Assembly (NCBI RefSeq): GCF_026891095.1
Contig: NZ_JAPTNL010000016.1
Location: forward strand, 23,062 to 87,061
DNA: 64,000 nucleotides
Reading direction: 5' to 3'
From: Roseovarius salincola
Lineage (GTDB): Bacteria > Pseudomonadota > Alphaproteobacteria > Rhodobacterales > Rhodobacteraceae
Of the stretch, positions 27,988 through 38,917 are shown piece by piece (positions within the stretch are counted from its first letter, which is position 1; each line of letters starts with the position of its first letter). The notes under the pieces are model-generated. The model was not told the origin of the DNA, searched no databases, and saw only the letters and a list, made by a program, of their open reading frames with translations. A program made the translations under genes and the position numbers.

Positions 27988-28018
27988 CACATAGGGGTTC
28001 CAGTCACGGGAAGGTCAA
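27988..28018 (-). promoter_or_regulatory. CueR-controlled promoter of copA-cueR
   Basis: On the reverse strand TTGACC (28013-28018) and TATGTG (27988-27993) are 19 bases apart. The long spacer holds the palindrome-like TTCCCGTGACTGGAA. Both the 19-base spacing and the ACCTTCC-type element are the signature of MerR/CueR-activated promoters. Transcription would start about 15 bases before the copA ATG. Confidence 0.85.
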
Positions 28019-28189
28019 GGGGTGGCGCGAAATTTCTGCCCATGCCGCACCCGGTCGCCGCCGGGAGCCTTTTGCACCTGCCCGCCATGCCGATTCGCCC
28101 TTTTCAACAGGCCCGATACGGTCTATACGCGCGGCTTCACGCGGGGTGACAGCCTTGGAGGCACCCCGCCCTAACCTATGGAGAACAAC

Positions 28190-28855
28190 ATGGCTGGAGA
28201 AATTCCTGATCTTCACGCCCAGGAACGCACGGGGACAGGCAAGGGCGCCGCTCGTGCAGTGCGTCGCGCGCATATGGTTCCGGGCATCGTTTTTGGCGGC
28301 GACGTCGATCCGCTTCCGATCCAGATCCCCTATAACGTCCTGATCAAGCGCCTGAAGGACGGGCGGTTCAAATCGACCCTGTTCAATCTCAAGGTCGATG
28401 GTCATGACGATGTGCGCGTGATCTGCCGCGACGTGCAGCGCGACGTGGTCAAGGACCTGCCGACGCATCTGGACCTGATGCGCCTGCGCCGGACGACGAA
28501 GATCAATCTTTTCATCCCCGTCGAGTTCGTCGGCGAGGAAGAGGCCCCCGGCATCAAGAAGGGTGGCGTCGTGACCGTCGTGCGCAACGAGATCGAACTG
28601 ATCGTCACCGCCGGTGACATCCCCGAGAAGATCACTGTCGATCTGTCGGGGCTCGATATCGGCGACACGATCACGATCAGCCAGGTGGAACTGCCCTCGG
28701 GTGCCAAGCCGACCATCGACCGCGATTTCATGATTTGCAACGTGTCGGCCCCGTCCGCCCTCAAATCTGCTGAAGACGAGGACGAGGACGGCGAAGAGTC
28801 AGCCGAGGTTCCGACCGTCGGCGAGGACGAAGCCTCCGAAGACGGCGAAAGCTGA
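28190..28855 (+). CDS. rplY: 50S ribosomal protein L25/general stress protein Ctc
   Basis: A protein of 221 residues of the long (CTC) form of L25, which binds 5S rRNA. It begins [20 protein letters not shown], has the [20 protein letters not shown] segment typical of L25, a TL5-like C-terminal beta domain, and ends in a very acidic tail ([13 protein letters not shown]...). The ATG at 28190 is preferred over 28178 because TGGAGA lies between them. rplY and pth are often neighbours; here pth lies 3 kb downstream, with unrelated genes between. Confidence 0.94.
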   Translation: MAGEIPDLHAQERTGTGKGAARAVRRAHMVPGIVFGGDVDPLPIQIPYNVLIKRLKDGRFKSTLFNLKVDGHDDVRVICRDVQRDVVKDLPTHLDLMRLRRTTKINLFIPVEFVGEEEAPGIKKGGVVTVVRNEIELIVTAGDIPEKITVDLSGLDIGDTITISQVELPSGAKPTIDRDFMICNVSAPSALKSAEDEDEDGEESAEVPTVGEDEASEDGES

Positions 28856-28885
28856 AGCCTTCCTCACCGGATCGAAAATCAGAAA

Positions 28886-28916
28886 AGCGGGGCCGCATGC
28901 GCGCCTCGCTTTTTTT
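28886..28916 (+). terminator. Rho-independent terminator after rplY
   Basis: Stem AGCGGGGC (28886-28893) with GCCTCGCT (28903-28910), one G-U pair, followed by a run of seven T. Confidence 0.85.
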
Positions 28917-29059
28917 GTCGTGACAGAAGTTGGAACCTTTGCGCGACGCGTGACAATGGCGGGCGTGAAGCCGGCCTGTGCATTTCCTGCGCCCTGGCGA
29001 ATGAACGGCCCGGTGAATCAAGAGCGCCGCCTTGGCGAAATGCGATGGAAGCGGGGATC

Positions 29060-29680
29060 TTAAATCAGATTCAACTCTTTTGCCCGCGTGACTGCGTTCG
29101 CCCTGTTGCGCGCGTCCAGTTCCACACAGATCTTGCGCATGTATGATTTCACCGTAACTTCCGAACGCTTCAGAAACCGTGCGATTTCCTTGTTGGTTCT
29201 GCCATCAGCGACCATTTGGATGATGATGAGTTCGACATCATCGAGCGCTGCGCACTTCGTGGTATGCCCATTCGAGGCCTCTTGACGGTCAAAGCGGACA
29301 AAAACCTCACCTGACGCGACAAGCCGTATCGTGCTTTCCAGCGAGACAAGCGGAAGGTCCTTTGGAACCATCCCTTTGCATCCGATGTCGAGGGCAGCCT
29401 GCAGTTCCACCTGCCTTGACCTCCCGGAGAAAATCACGACGTTGCCGCCCTTGTTCAACTTGACGACGCGTTCCACGCTTAACATGCCTTGCATATCCGA
29501 CATGAAAAGGTCCAACATGACAACATCGAATGAGCCGGAAGCAGCCAGTATTTCTTCGGCTTCTTTGAGAGAGTGGCAGCCGGTGACGGAAAACCCGTCA
29601 ATCGTTGACAGCACAGTGACCACCGCATCGCACACCAGTTGGTGATCATCAACGACCAGAACCGAAATAGCTTCACTCAT
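29060..29680 (-). CDS. NarL/FixJ-type response regulator with LuxR HTH
   Basis: A 206-residue two-domain regulator. The receiver has the acidic pocket in VLVVDDHQL, the phosphoacceptor Asp in VVMLDLFMSDMQG, the Thr/Ser switch in VVIFSGRS and the Lys in GMVPKDLP. The LuxR-type DNA-binding domain is at the C terminus (VADGRTNKEIARFLKRSEVTVKSYMRK, read in part). No sensor kinase is next to it, so it is an orphan. The stretch is less GC-rich than its surroundings. Confidence 0.93.
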   Translation of the reverse strand: MSEAISVLVVDDHQLVCDAVVTVLSTIDGFSVTGCHSLKEAEEILAASGSFDVVMLDLFMSDMQGMLSVERVVKLNKGGNVVIFSGRSRQVELQAALDIGCKGMVPKDLPLVSLESTIRLVASGEVFVRFDRQEASNGHTTKCAALDDVELIIIQMVADGRTNKEIARFLKRSEVTVKSYMRKICVELDARNRANAVTRAKELNLI

Positions 29681-30303
29681 CGTATTCTCCTGACGTAGTT
29701 GGATACCAATTTCACTCTGAAGATACTCGTGACGCGCTTGGAGGTTATGGACCTTACGATTGCAGCGGCAAGGTGCCGCTTGGAGTTTTTCAAGTATCTT
29801 TCGGGTATTCAGAATGCTCTTTGGAGGTAAGGCGCCTCAAAGGGCGATTCTTGATCTGGATCATGTCGAATCTGCGCAGCGCGCAGCGCGGAGCTTGGGG
29901 TTGAAGCAGCGCGGAGCTTGGGGTTGAAATGTTTGGCTGATGCCTTGGGTGTCTGTCGACGAAGCGCCGAATGAATGCGTGGTTCGGTGGCGTGGATGGC
30001 CTCGTGACGGATCAAGATACCTTTGCGAGATCGTCCGAAGGGGAACCCCCGCAGCACGTCGATCGAAGCGCCAGGGTCAGGCAGGCGGTTCGCATGGTCC
30101 GGATGTGATTCAACTGCCTGTAAAAAAACTATGCGCTGAAACTTTAGTATACCGCATATGCAATAGTTCATCGCAACGCTCCTTTTCACAAGCCAAGAAC
30201 CCAACGCGCCACCATATGGTCGGATGCGCCGTTCATGACTTTGCCCCCATGGTTAACATTGGCCCTCCGATGAAGCCGTTCGTACCTGCCTGGAGTCCAT
30301 AGA
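29681..30303. other. Repeat-bearing 0.6-kb gap with no clear gene
   Basis: No gene can be supported here. Contents: an AGCGGCA-AGG-TGCCGCT hairpin at 29764-29780 followed by a short T-run; a 23-base tandem duplication at 29884-29928; and, on the reverse strand around 29930-30070, an open frame whose piece EPRIHSALRRQTP is reminiscent of the end of IS3-type transposases (R-x-HSAL-x3-TP). The last 180 bases are AT-rich and may hold the promoter of the next gene. The gap looks like decayed DNA between two regulators. Confidence 0.5.
29884..29928. repeat. 23-base tandem repeat, two copies
   Basis: The unit CAGCGCGGAGCTTGGGGTTG plus AAG occurs at 29884-29906 and 29907-29929, identical except at the final base. 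The few bases before it (GCGCAG) suggest slippage began from a shorter repeat. Confidence 0.9.
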
Positions 30304-30924
30304 ATGCCATTGAATTTTCCCAGTCTGTCCCGTGTGATTCCTTCCCGCTCGTCTGACCCTTTTGATATCGAGGACTTTGATATCGAGGATATGTACACCG
30401 AGTTCGACAACGAGCAGGACGACGCCGAGCTATCGAGGCAACCCCAATTGGCAGATCGCCTCTTTGACGAGTATGACCGGCGCTATGCGACTGCCATGCA
30501 GGCAAAGGCTTCGTTAGAGTTCTTTGACAACAAGCTCGCGATCATCTTTTCGTCGTCGCACGGCGAGGCGGGTAAGCTTGCCGACATGCTCGAAGATTTC
30601 TTCGGGTTAGGTGTCTTGCAGGTCCATGAGCCGACCTTCTACTACGAGTGGCTCTATCGCTATGCTGGCGTTACCGACTTGATCCTCCTCGATGTCGGCA
30701 GTTTCTCGGACAAGAATGTTCTCTCGAGGTTCCTGACAATCGTTCGCGAGGTCAACGAAGAGGTGCCCGTGCTGGCAATCGGAGAGGGGATTGAAAAAAA
30801 CGGCGACAAAGATGGCATATCGGTCAATTGCGACATATCGCTTGCGTCGCCAGTCACGCTGGATGACTTGTGCCGTGGCGTGAAGGTCGCCGCTGACATC
30901 ATAGTCAACGGACGCTCAAGATAG
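30304..30924 (+). CDS. Orphan protein with degenerate receiver-like domain
   Basis: A 206-residue protein not matched to a named family. Residues about 75-200 follow the beta-alpha order of response-regulator receivers: NKLAIIFSSSH in the place of strand 1, TDLILLDVGSF with Asp130 at the phosphorylation site, VPVLAIGEG for strand 4 and CDISLASPVTLDDL for strand 5. The acidic pair of strand 1 is replaced by Ser and the conserved Lys before Pro is absent, so normal phosphorylation chemistry is unlikely. The first 60 residues are acidic and include a 15-base tandem duplication (FDIEDFDIED). GGAG lies upstream of the ATG. It is 0.6 kb from a NarL-type regulator on the opposite strand. Confidence 0.75.
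   Translation: MPLNFPSLSRVIPSRSSDPFDIEDFDIEDMYTEFDNEQDDAELSRQPQLADRLFDEYDRRYATAMQAKASLEFFDNKLAIIFSSSHGEAGKLADMLEDFFGLGVLQVHEPTFYYEWLYRYAGVTDLILLDVGSFSDKNVLSRFLTIVREVNEEVPVLAIGEGIEKNGDKDGISVNCDISLASPVTLDDLCRGVKVAADIIVNGRSR
30361..30390 (+). repeat. 15-base tandem duplication inside the orphan receiver-like gene
   Basis: TTTGATATCGAGGAC (30361-30375) is followed directly by TTTGATATCGAGGAT (30376-30390), encoding FDIED twice. Confidence 0.9.
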
Positions 30925-31097
30925 TTGCAACCCGCAACCGCCCTGCCATCATGAGGCATAAGAACTTCGCCGCTTGACCACGGCTTAAAGCTGCACGGCT
31001 CAGCCCAGATACAGAAATTCCGGGACACCCCGGAAAAGCAACTTCGGGCCATAACCTCCCGGTATCTGGCCGCGGTCAGATCGTGCCATTGGTCCCG

Positions 31098-31778
31098 TCA
31101 TGTCCCGCGCAGTCTGCGCATCGCCAGAATACGCCCGCGCGAGGGGCCGGGGTCGTAAGTCATGCCCGATGCGGACAGGCAGTCGACAATCCGCTTGATC
31201 ACCGTGTCGGGGTAGCGCCCGGGATGCAGCTCCATCATCACCATGCGCACATAATCGGGCCAGGGCGCGTCGAACAGGTGTTCTTCTGCGCCTTCGATAT
31301 CCATGATCACCAGATGCGGGCGGTGGTCCTGCAACAGATCGCCGATCCCCAGGCATGGCACCTCGGCCACATTGCCGGGTTTCGAAGTCTCGGTCGCTAT
31401 ATGCGCGCCCCAGAACGCCTTGTCATGGGCGAATCCGATGGTCTCGCCGGGTTTCGCCGCGCGCGTCACCGCACCATGCAACAGAGTGACCCCGCCCTGG
31501 CCGTTCAACTCGAGATTGGTGCGGATCACCGGCAGCATGTCGGGATTGGCCTCGACGGTGACGACGTTCCCGGCCCCCGTGACGTTTGCGCAAAGCGTGG
31601 CGATATAGCCAAGCCCCGATCCCAGTTCCAGCACCCGGTGGCGGGGCCGCAACCGCATCAACGCCGCGCGCGCCTCATGCGCCTCATAGGCGCCCGACGA
31701 TAGTTTGTCGGCGATCCTTTCGGTCAGCTTGGCCTCAGGCACCACCAGACGAACCCCATTCACCTCATACTCGGCCAT
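31098..31778 (-). CDS. FkbM-family SAM-dependent methyltransferase
   Basis: A 226-residue methyltransferase with motif [18 protein letters not shown], the acidic residue closing strand 2 in [10 protein letters not shown], and [14 protein letters not shown], a typical FkbM-family strand-4 motif. Substrate unknown; family members methylate sugars or polyketides. It is divergent from pth with only about 70 bases between starts. No polysaccharide genes are adjacent. Confidence 0.85.
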   Translation of the reverse strand: MAEYEVNGVRLVVPEAKLTERIADKLSSGAYEAHEARAALMRLRPRHRVLELGSGLGYIATLCANVTGAGNVVTVEANPDMLPVIRTNLELNGQGGVTLLHGAVTRAAKPGETIGFAHDKAFWGAHIATETSKPGNVAEVPCLGIGDLLQDHRPHLVIMDIEGAEEHLFDAPWPDYVRMVMMELHPGRYPDTVIKRIVDCLSASGMTYDPGPSRGRILAMRRLRGT

Positions 31779-31851
31779 TCACTGCCCTCGATCGTTGATT
31801 CCGCCGCCCATGCGGCTTAGACCAGCATCACCAAAGATGGGAGCCGCGGCA

Positions 31852-32577
31852 ATGCTACTGTTTGTGGGCCTGGGGAATCCCGGCGCCAAATACGCCGGAA
31901 ACCGGCATAATATCGGCTTCATGGCGCTGGACCGGATCGCCGGGGATCACGGCTTTGGCCCCTGGAAGGCAAAATTCCAGGGCGCATTCTGCGAAGGGCG
32001 GCTGGGCGGCGAACGTGTGCTGCTGCTCAAGCCCATGACCTTCATGAACCTCAGCGGCCAGTCGGTGGGCGAGGCGATGCGTTTCTACAAGCTCGCGCCT
32101 GAGGACGTGACGGTATTTCACGACGAACTCGACCTTGCCCCCGGCAAGGTGCGGGTCAAGACCGGCGGCGGCCATGCCGGTCACAACGGGTTGCGATCGC
32201 TTCATCAGCATATCGGCGAGACCTACCGCCGCGTGCGCCTGGGCATCGGGCATCCGGGCCGCAAGGAGATGGTGTCGCAGTACGTTTTGCAGGATTTCGC
32301 CAAGGCCGACGCCGATTGGCTGGATGACCTGATGCGCGGCATTTCCGATGGTGCGGGTGATCTGGCGGATGACCGCAAGGACCGGTTTCTGAACGCCATC
32401 GCGCAGCGCATGGCGTCCGCCAGTTCCGCCGCCCCGCAAAAGCCGCGTGAACGAGCAGCTCCACCCGCTGATCAACCCGGCAAAGCCACCGACGCGACCC
32501 CGGCAAAAGCGCCCGACAAGGCGCCCGAGGAAGACTCGCGCAGCCCGCTGCAAAAGCTGGTCGACAGGTTTCGCTGA
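31852..32577 (+). CDS. pth: Peptidyl-tRNA hydrolase
   Basis: A 241-residue enzyme that releases peptides from stalled peptidyl-tRNA. It begins [20 protein letters not shown], with the catalytic His in the [11 protein letters not shown] segment, [19 protein letters not shown], and Asp in [29 protein letters not shown] (read in part). The family core ends near residue 190; a Pro/Ala/Lys-rich tail of about 45 residues follows ([15 protein letters not shown]...), as in several Rhodobacterales. The start is the ATG giving this canonical N terminus. Confidence 0.96.
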   Translation: MLLFVGLGNPGAKYAGNRHNIGFMALDRIAGDHGFGPWKAKFQGAFCEGRLGGERVLLLKPMTFMNLSGQSVGEAMRFYKLAPEDVTVFHDELDLAPGKVRVKTGGGHAGHNGLRSLHQHIGETYRRVRLGIGHPGRKEMVSQYVLQDFAKADADWLDDLMRGISDGAGDLADDRKDRFLNAIAQRMASASSAAPQKPRERAAPPADQPGKATDATPAKAPDKAPEEDSRSPLQKLVDRFR

Positions 32578-32656
32578 TCCAGCCCCACGCAGCGTCACGC
32601 TGGACGTTTCGAAGGCGGGATGCTTTGCTGAGCGAAGGGCTGGGGATGAAGTACAG

Positions 32657-33820
32657 ATGAAGACAATCCTGGGATGGGCGATCCGCATCGGGCTGATGGC
32701 GCTTCTGGCGGCGCTGGTGCTGGCACTCTGGAAACGCGAGGAGATCGCCCGCCTCTGGGCCGTGAACACTCTGTTCGATGAATCCCGCATCGTCGCCAAT
32801 TTCTCGCATATGGACCGCGCTTTCCTGACCGTGCCCCTCGCGCGGGGTGATGCGCCTGTCTCGACGCTGCCTCAAGGCGCGGCCATGACCCTGCCCGAAG
32901 AGGTGGCGGCATGGATCGAGGCGCGCAGTGTGACCTCGCTTCTCGTCCTGCATGACGGGCGCGTGGTGCATAAAAGCTATCATCAGGGCACCAAGCCCGA
33001 GGATCTGCGGATCAGCTGGTCGATGGCGAAAAGCTATCTTTCCGCGCTTTTCGGCATTCTGGTCGAGGAAGGCGCGATTGCCTCACTGGAAGATCCGGTG
33101 ACCGAGTACGCGCCCGCCCTCGCGGGCAGCGCATATGACGGGGCCAGCATCCGCAACGTCTTGCAGATGACCAGCGGCGTGACCTTCGACGAGGATTATC
33201 TTGACTACCATTCCGACATCAACCGCATGGGCCGGGTGCTGGCGCTGGGCGGTTCGATGGACGGTTTCGCCGCCGGGCTGAGCGCACGCGAAGCAGAACC
33301 GGGCGCGCGCTGGAAATATGTGTCGATCGACACCCATGTTCTGGGGATGGTGCTGCGCGGCGCCACCGGGCGCGATATTCCCGCGCTCTTGTCGGAAAAG
33401 GTGATCGCGCCGCTGGGGCTCGAGGCATCGCCATATTATCTGAGCGATGGCGAGGGCGTCGCTTTCGTGCTGGGCGGGCTCAACATGCGCAGCCGCGATT
33501 ACGCGCGCTTTGGCCTCATGTTCGAACAGATGGGCGAATATCAGGGCCAACAGGTCGTGCCGCGCGACTAGGCCGCCGCATCGACACGCGCCAGCGCACC
33601 GACACGGCCTGACGCGATCGGCTATGGCTATCAGTGGTGGGTGCCGCGCGGCGCGCATCCCGGCGAGTTCCTGGCACGTGGCATTTACGGCCAGTATATC
33701 TATATTGACCAGGTGGCCGACGCGGTGATCGTCGTCACCGGAGCTGACCGCGATTTCCGCAACGAGGGCGTGCATCAATCCAATGTCGCGATGATGCGCC
33801 GCATCAGGGACGCGCTGTGA
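32657..33820 (+). pseudogene. Serine hydrolase (beta-lactamase/class C-like) interrupted by an in-frame TAG
   Basis: The reading frame runs 304 codons (MKTILGWAIRIGLMALLAAL, an N-terminal membrane anchor or signal) and carries the catalytic S-x-x-K in SWSMAKSYLSAL and a KYVSIDTHVL region. It stops at TAG, 33569-33571, but the same frame continues without interruption to TGA at 33818-33820 for 82 more codons: AAASTRASAPTRPDAIG, then GYGYQWWVPRG, FLARGIYGQYIYID and RRIRDAL. These are the expected C-terminal strands, including the third active-site element. Homologues normally have a Trp after the Asp at the break, so TGG to TAG is the simplest explanation. The protein as written lacks its third motif. 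Natural nonsense or a base-call error cannot be told apart here. Confidence 0.85.
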
Positions 33821-33891
33821 CGGGTTGATTGCCGCCCGGATGCGTTATCTGATGACGGTGACGGACAACAGACAGAAAGGTGCGGTGCTTC

Positions 33892-34212
33892 ATGGGTTTC
33901 ATCGCGATGAACCGCTTTCAGGTGCGCCACGGATTCGAGGAACAGTTCGAAACCATGTGGGCCGAACGCGAAAGCCGTCTTGCCGAGGTCGCGGGCTTTC
34001 GCGAATTCCGCCTGCTGCGCGGGCCTGACGGCGACGGGTTTCGCCTCTATTCCAGCCACGTGCTCTGGGACAGCCGCGCCGCTTTCGAGGCCTGGACCAC
34101 TTCACAGCAATTCCGCGATGCCCACAAGGATGCGGGCCGTGCTTCCACCCGCGAGGCGCTGCTCGGGCCGCCCAGTTTCGAGGGTTTCGAGACGGTATTG
34201 CGCGAGGGATGA
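33892..34212 (+). CDS. Antibiotic-biosynthesis-monooxygenase (ABM) fold protein, HmoA/IsdG-like
   Basis: A 106-residue protein of the dimeric alpha/beta-barrel ABM family: MNRFQVRHGFEEQFETMWAER, then GFREFRLLRGPDGDGFRLYSSHVLWDS and FEAWTTSQQFRDAHKDAG (read in parts). Members include heme-degrading monooxygenases and quinol oxygenases. The substrate is not clear. ATG at 33892 follows AAGGTG; in-frame ATGs at 33880 and 33907 are alternatives. It sits between the broken hydrolase and a DUF2237 gene. Confidence 0.8.
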   Translation: MGFIAMNRFQVRHGFEEQFETMWAERESRLAEVAGFREFRLLRGPDGDGFRLYSSHVLWDSRAAFEAWTTSQQFRDAHKDAGRASTREALLGPPSFEGFETVLREG

Positions 34213-34261
34213 TTTTCCGCGCGAGAATGCTATGCTTCCCAAAGGAAGAAAAGGGCGCGCG

Positions 34262-34642
34262 ATGATCGAGAAGGATGACAGCATCAATGTTCTGGGCGGC
34301 AGTCTGGAACCCTGCTCGGACGAGCCGTTGACAGGGTTCTTCCGCGATGGACACTGCAATACCTGCGCCGAGGACAGGGGCAGCCACACGGTCTGCGCGT
34401 TGATGACCGCCGAGTTTCTCGCCTATTCCAAATATGTCGGTAACGACCTCAGCACACCGCGCCCCGAATTCGGCTTTGGCGGGCTGGAACCCGGCGACCG
34501 CTGGTGCCTCTGTGCGGCGCGTTTCCTTCAGGCCCATGACGAAGGCTGCGCGCCACGGGTGCGCCTTGGGGCAACGCACCGCCGGGCACTTGAAATCGTG
34601 CCGCTGGAGGTGCTTCGGGAACACGCCAAAGACCTGAACTGA
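34262..34642 (+). CDS. DUF2237 family protein
   Basis: A 126-residue protein matching the DUF2237 pattern: INVLGGSLEPCSDEPLTGFFRDGHCNT, then GSHTVCALMTAEFL and GDRWCLCAARFLQAH with conserved cysteines (read in parts), ending ALEIVPLEVLREH. The conserved Cys/His/Asp residues suggest metal or substrate binding, but the function of the family is unknown. The start follows an AAGGAAGAAAAG purine stretch. Confidence 0.88.
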   Translation: MIEKDDSINVLGGSLEPCSDEPLTGFFRDGHCNTCAEDRGSHTVCALMTAEFLAYSKYVGNDLSTPRPEFGFGGLEPGDRWCLCAARFLQAHDEGCAPRVRLGATHRRALEIVPLEVLREHAKDLN

Positions 34643-34719
34643 ATCGCGCCGCGCGCGCGGCATGGACAAGCGGTGCGGCTTCATCGAAACTCCACCCTGA
34701 ACCGGGGTCGGAGCGTTGC

Positions 34720-36275
34720 ATGTTCGAAGTCATTGCCATTTCTTTCGCGTTCTTCTTCGGGTTGGCGGTGCGCCAGGTCGGCTTGCCGCCGCTGGTCGGG
34801 TTCCTGGCGGCAGGGTTTGCCATCAACTTCTTCGGCCCCGCCCTGAGCCTGCCCGAACAAAGCGGCGAGATCCTTTATCACGTGGCGCATCTTGGCGTGC
34901 TGATGCTGCTTTTCACGGTCGGGCTGAAGCTGAAACTGCAACAGATCGCCCAGCCGCAGGTGGTGGGCGGCGCGCTTTTGCATTTCGCGATCAGCGTCGG
35001 GGTATTCGCACCCGGCCTGCGCCTGTTCATGGGGCTGGACTGGAACACGGCGCTGCTGCTGGGGATCGCTCTGGCGTTCTCGTCGACGGTTCTGGCGGCC
35101 AAGCTGCTCGAGGCCAAGCGCGAACTGGGCAGTTTCCACGGACGCACCGCGATCGGTATCCTGATCGTGCAGGACATCATCGCGCTGGTGGTGCTGGGTA
35201 TCTGGTCGGGGCAGACGCCCACGATCTGGGCGCTTGGCGTCTTCGCTCTGCCGCTGTTGCGCCCGGCGCTGCATTGGCTTCTGGATTTCACCGGGCGCGA
35301 TGAATTGCTGGTGCTGATGGGAATGTTCCTCTCCGTGGTGCTCGGCGGCATGGGATTCGAGGCGGTGGGGCTCAGTTCCGAAATCGGCGCACTGGCGATG
35401 GGGGTGATGTTATCCAGCCACCCGCGCGCCAATGAGCTTTCGCATTCGCTCTGGCCACTCAAGGAGATTTTCCTTGTCGGCTTCTTCCTGCAGATCGGGA
35501 TGTCGGGCCTGCCCGACCGCGAGGCGTTGATCTTCGCCCTGGTGGTGGCGGTGATACTGCCGCTCAAGGGGCTGCTGTTCTATGCGCTGCTGGTGGCGTT
35601 CAAGCTGCGCGCGCGCAGTGCGTTCCTGTCATCGCTCAGCCTGACGGCCTATTCCGAATTCGGGCTGATCGTTTCGGCGGCGGTGCTCCCGGAATTCCTC
35701 GTGCCGCTGGCGCTGGCGGTGTCGCTGTCCTTCGTCATCAGTTCGCCGCTCAACCGGCTGGCGCATCCGCTTTACGAACGGTTGGAGATGGGATTGTCGC
35801 GGTTTCAGCGCAAGACCATCCATCCCGACGAACAGGCCAAGGACCTGGGCGATGGCGAGGTTCTGATTCTCGGGATGGGGCGCACCGGCTCGGCCGCCTA
35901 TGATCGCCTGACAGAGGCCGGGATTCGCGCTGTGGGGCTTGATGCCGACACCTACAAGGCCGCCAGCCACCGCGAGGCGGGGCGCAACGTGCTGTTCGCC
36001 GATGCCGAAGACAGCAATTTCTGGCGCAGCGTCAATCTGCGCCGGATCCGCGCGGCCATTCTTGCGATGGATGATATCGAGGCCAAGCTGATCGCCGCGC
36101 GCAGCCTGCGGCGGCGCGGTTTTACGGGGCCGATCATCGCCCACGCCTTTGACGCGGCGCATCAGGACATGCTGAACGAGGCGGGGGCCGTCGATACCTA
36201 TCTGACAATGACCCAGGCAGGGATGGGACTGGCCGAACGCGCCGACGCCGCCCTTAACCCGCCTGAAGCCGATCG

Positions 36276-36279
<4 letters not shown>
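34720..36279 (+). CDS. CPA2-family cation:proton antiporter with TrkA-N domain (KefB-like)
   Basis: A 519-residue membrane protein. The first about 380 residues hold some ten to twelve membrane helices of the Na+/H+ exchanger fold, with [37 protein letters not shown] (read in part) containing the Q-D pair of CPA2 exchangers. The C-terminal about 130 residues are a Rossmann RCK/TrkA-N nucleotide-binding domain ([17 protein letters not shown]). Kef proteins export K+ and are gated by glutathione adducts or nucleotides. Its TAG stop shares four bases (CTAG) with the trpB stop on the other strand. Confidence 0.9.
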
Positions 36280-37505
<1,226 letters not shown>

Positions 37506-37586
37506 CGCTGCGTGCCTTCCCGTCTGGGCATTGATCCTCGTGTTCAATATGGGACGCAGGTGCGGTTTTCCAGCGAAAACCAGCGC

Positions 37587-38219
37587 TCAGAGCATTCGCA
37601 TCACATGCAGGCGCGACCAGAGCTCGGGTTCACCCAGCAGATAGGGGCGAAACGGCGCGCTGATCTGCACCTGCTCCCACCGGCCCGCCGCTGTCAGCGC
37701 GTCGATCACCGCCGGAAAGCCCTGCTCCTCCCAGGTGGCGCTGATCAGGTTGAAGACGCCAATGCCGCCCGGCCGCGTCACGCGTACCAGTTCGTGCAGG
37801 CTTTCGGGTGGCGCGTGACCCGGCCCGAATGCGCCGATACAGGTGAAGGCGGCAAAGCTGTCAGCAGGAAAGGGCAGACTCTCGGCCATATTGGCGGCCA
37901 TTACCGTTTCATAGGCGTTTGTGCGCTTCGCGGCGGCGACCATGCGCCCGGAGAGATCGCAGCCGGTGATCGCCCCGTAACCCAGCACCGCCAGCGTTTC
38001 CCCCACGAGCCCGGTGCCGCAGGCCGCATCCAGGATCGGCCCCTCGCCTCGCCCCAGATGCCGCGCCAGCATGGCCGCACCCAGCGATGGCAGCCGGAAG
38101 CCCTTCTTCAGATTGTCGGCGTCATAGCTTTGGGACCAGTCGTCGTAAATCCGGCGCGCGTCTTCGGGCGTTTTGGCGCCATATACATCACTCAGATCAT
38201 CACTTGCCTGACCGGCCAT
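37587..38219 (-). CDS. Class I SAM-dependent methyltransferase
   Basis: A 210-residue Rossmann methyltransferase with motif I ILDAACGTGLVGETL, an acidic strand-2 end in ITGCDLSGRMV and a motif-III-like GGIGVFNLIS. The opening DDLSDVYGAKTPEDARRIYDDW resembles Williams-Beuren-type (WBSCR27-like) methyltransferases. Substrate unknown. It stands between trpF and trpB on the same strand and may be co-transcribed with them, without any known tie to tryptophan synthesis. Confidence 0.85.
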   Translation of the reverse strand: MAGQASDDLSDVYGAKTPEDARRIYDDWSQSYDADNLKKGFRLPSLGAAMLARHLGRGEGPILDAACGTGLVGETLAVLGYGAITGCDLSGRMVAAAKRTNAYETVMAANMAESLPFPADSFAAFTCIGAFGPGHAPPESLHELVRVTRPGGIGVFNLISATWEEQGFPAVIDALTAAGRWEQVQISAPFRPYLLGEPELWSRLHVMRML

Positions 38220-38252
38220 GTCGCATCCTTCTCCTGTTGTTGGCGGGTGCGC

Positions 38253-38909
38253 TCAATCCTCTGTGGCGTCGCGCACCGAGTCAATGAAGGCGCGCATCTT
38301 TTCAGGGTCCTTGACCCCCGGCGCGCTTTCGACACCCGACGACACATCGACCTGCCGCGCCCCGGTCAGGCGCAGCGCCTCGGCCACGTTGTCGGGCGTA
38401 AGCCCCCCGGCCAGCATCCAGGGCTTTGTCCAGCGCCGCCCGCTCAGCAGCGTCCAGTCAAACCGCATGGCATTGCCGCCGGGCCGGTCGGCCCCTTCGG
38501 GCGGCTTGGCGTCCACAAGGATCTGGTCGGCGACCTTTTCGTAGAATCCGATCTGGGTCAGATCGGTCGCATCGCCTACGCCCACAACCTTCATCACCGG
38601 CAGCCCGGTACGGGCCTTGACCTCGGTGACACGGGCGGGCGTTTCGTGGCCATGCAACTGTAGCATGTCGATCGGCACCTGCGCGACCAGCTCGTCCAGC
38701 AGCGCGTCATCAGGATCGACCAGAAGCGCGACACGGGTGATTCCCTCCGGCACCGCTGCGGCCATGAAGGCGGCCGCCTCCAGTTCCAGATGACGGGGCG
38801 ATCTGGGAAAGAACACGAAGCCGACATATGACGCCCCCGCGAGGATCGCGGCGGGCACGTCGGCCGGGTCGGTCAACCCGCAGATCTTTACTTTGGTATC
38901 GGCTGACAT
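38253..38909 (-). CDS. trpF: Phosphoribosylanthranilate isomerase
   Basis: A 218-residue TIM-barrel isomerase in tryptophan synthesis. It shows [12 protein letters not shown] with the catalytic Cys, [12 protein letters not shown], the LQLHGHETP segment and [16 protein letters not shown], ending in [18 protein letters not shown]: all signatures of TrpF. It starts eight bases after the LapA-domain gene ends, so it belongs to the ihfB-lapA-trpF run on this strand. Confidence 0.97.
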   Translation of the reverse strand: MSADTKVKICGLTDPADVPAAILAGASYVGFVFFPRSPRHLELEAAAFMAAAVPEGITRVALLVDPDDALLDELVAQVPIDMLQLHGHETPARVTEVKARTGLPVMKVVGVGDATDLTQIGFYEKVADQILVDAKPPEGADRPGGNAMRFDWTLLSGRRWTKPWMLAGGLTPDNVAEALRLTGARQVDVSSGVESAPGVKDPEKMRAFIDSVRDATED

Positions 38910-38917
38910 GGCGGCGC

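Noticed and set aside
29809..30204. Reverse-strand frame as a transposase gene
   Set aside because: Only a short stretch recalls an IS3-type ending; no catalytic DDE residues or terminal repeats were found.
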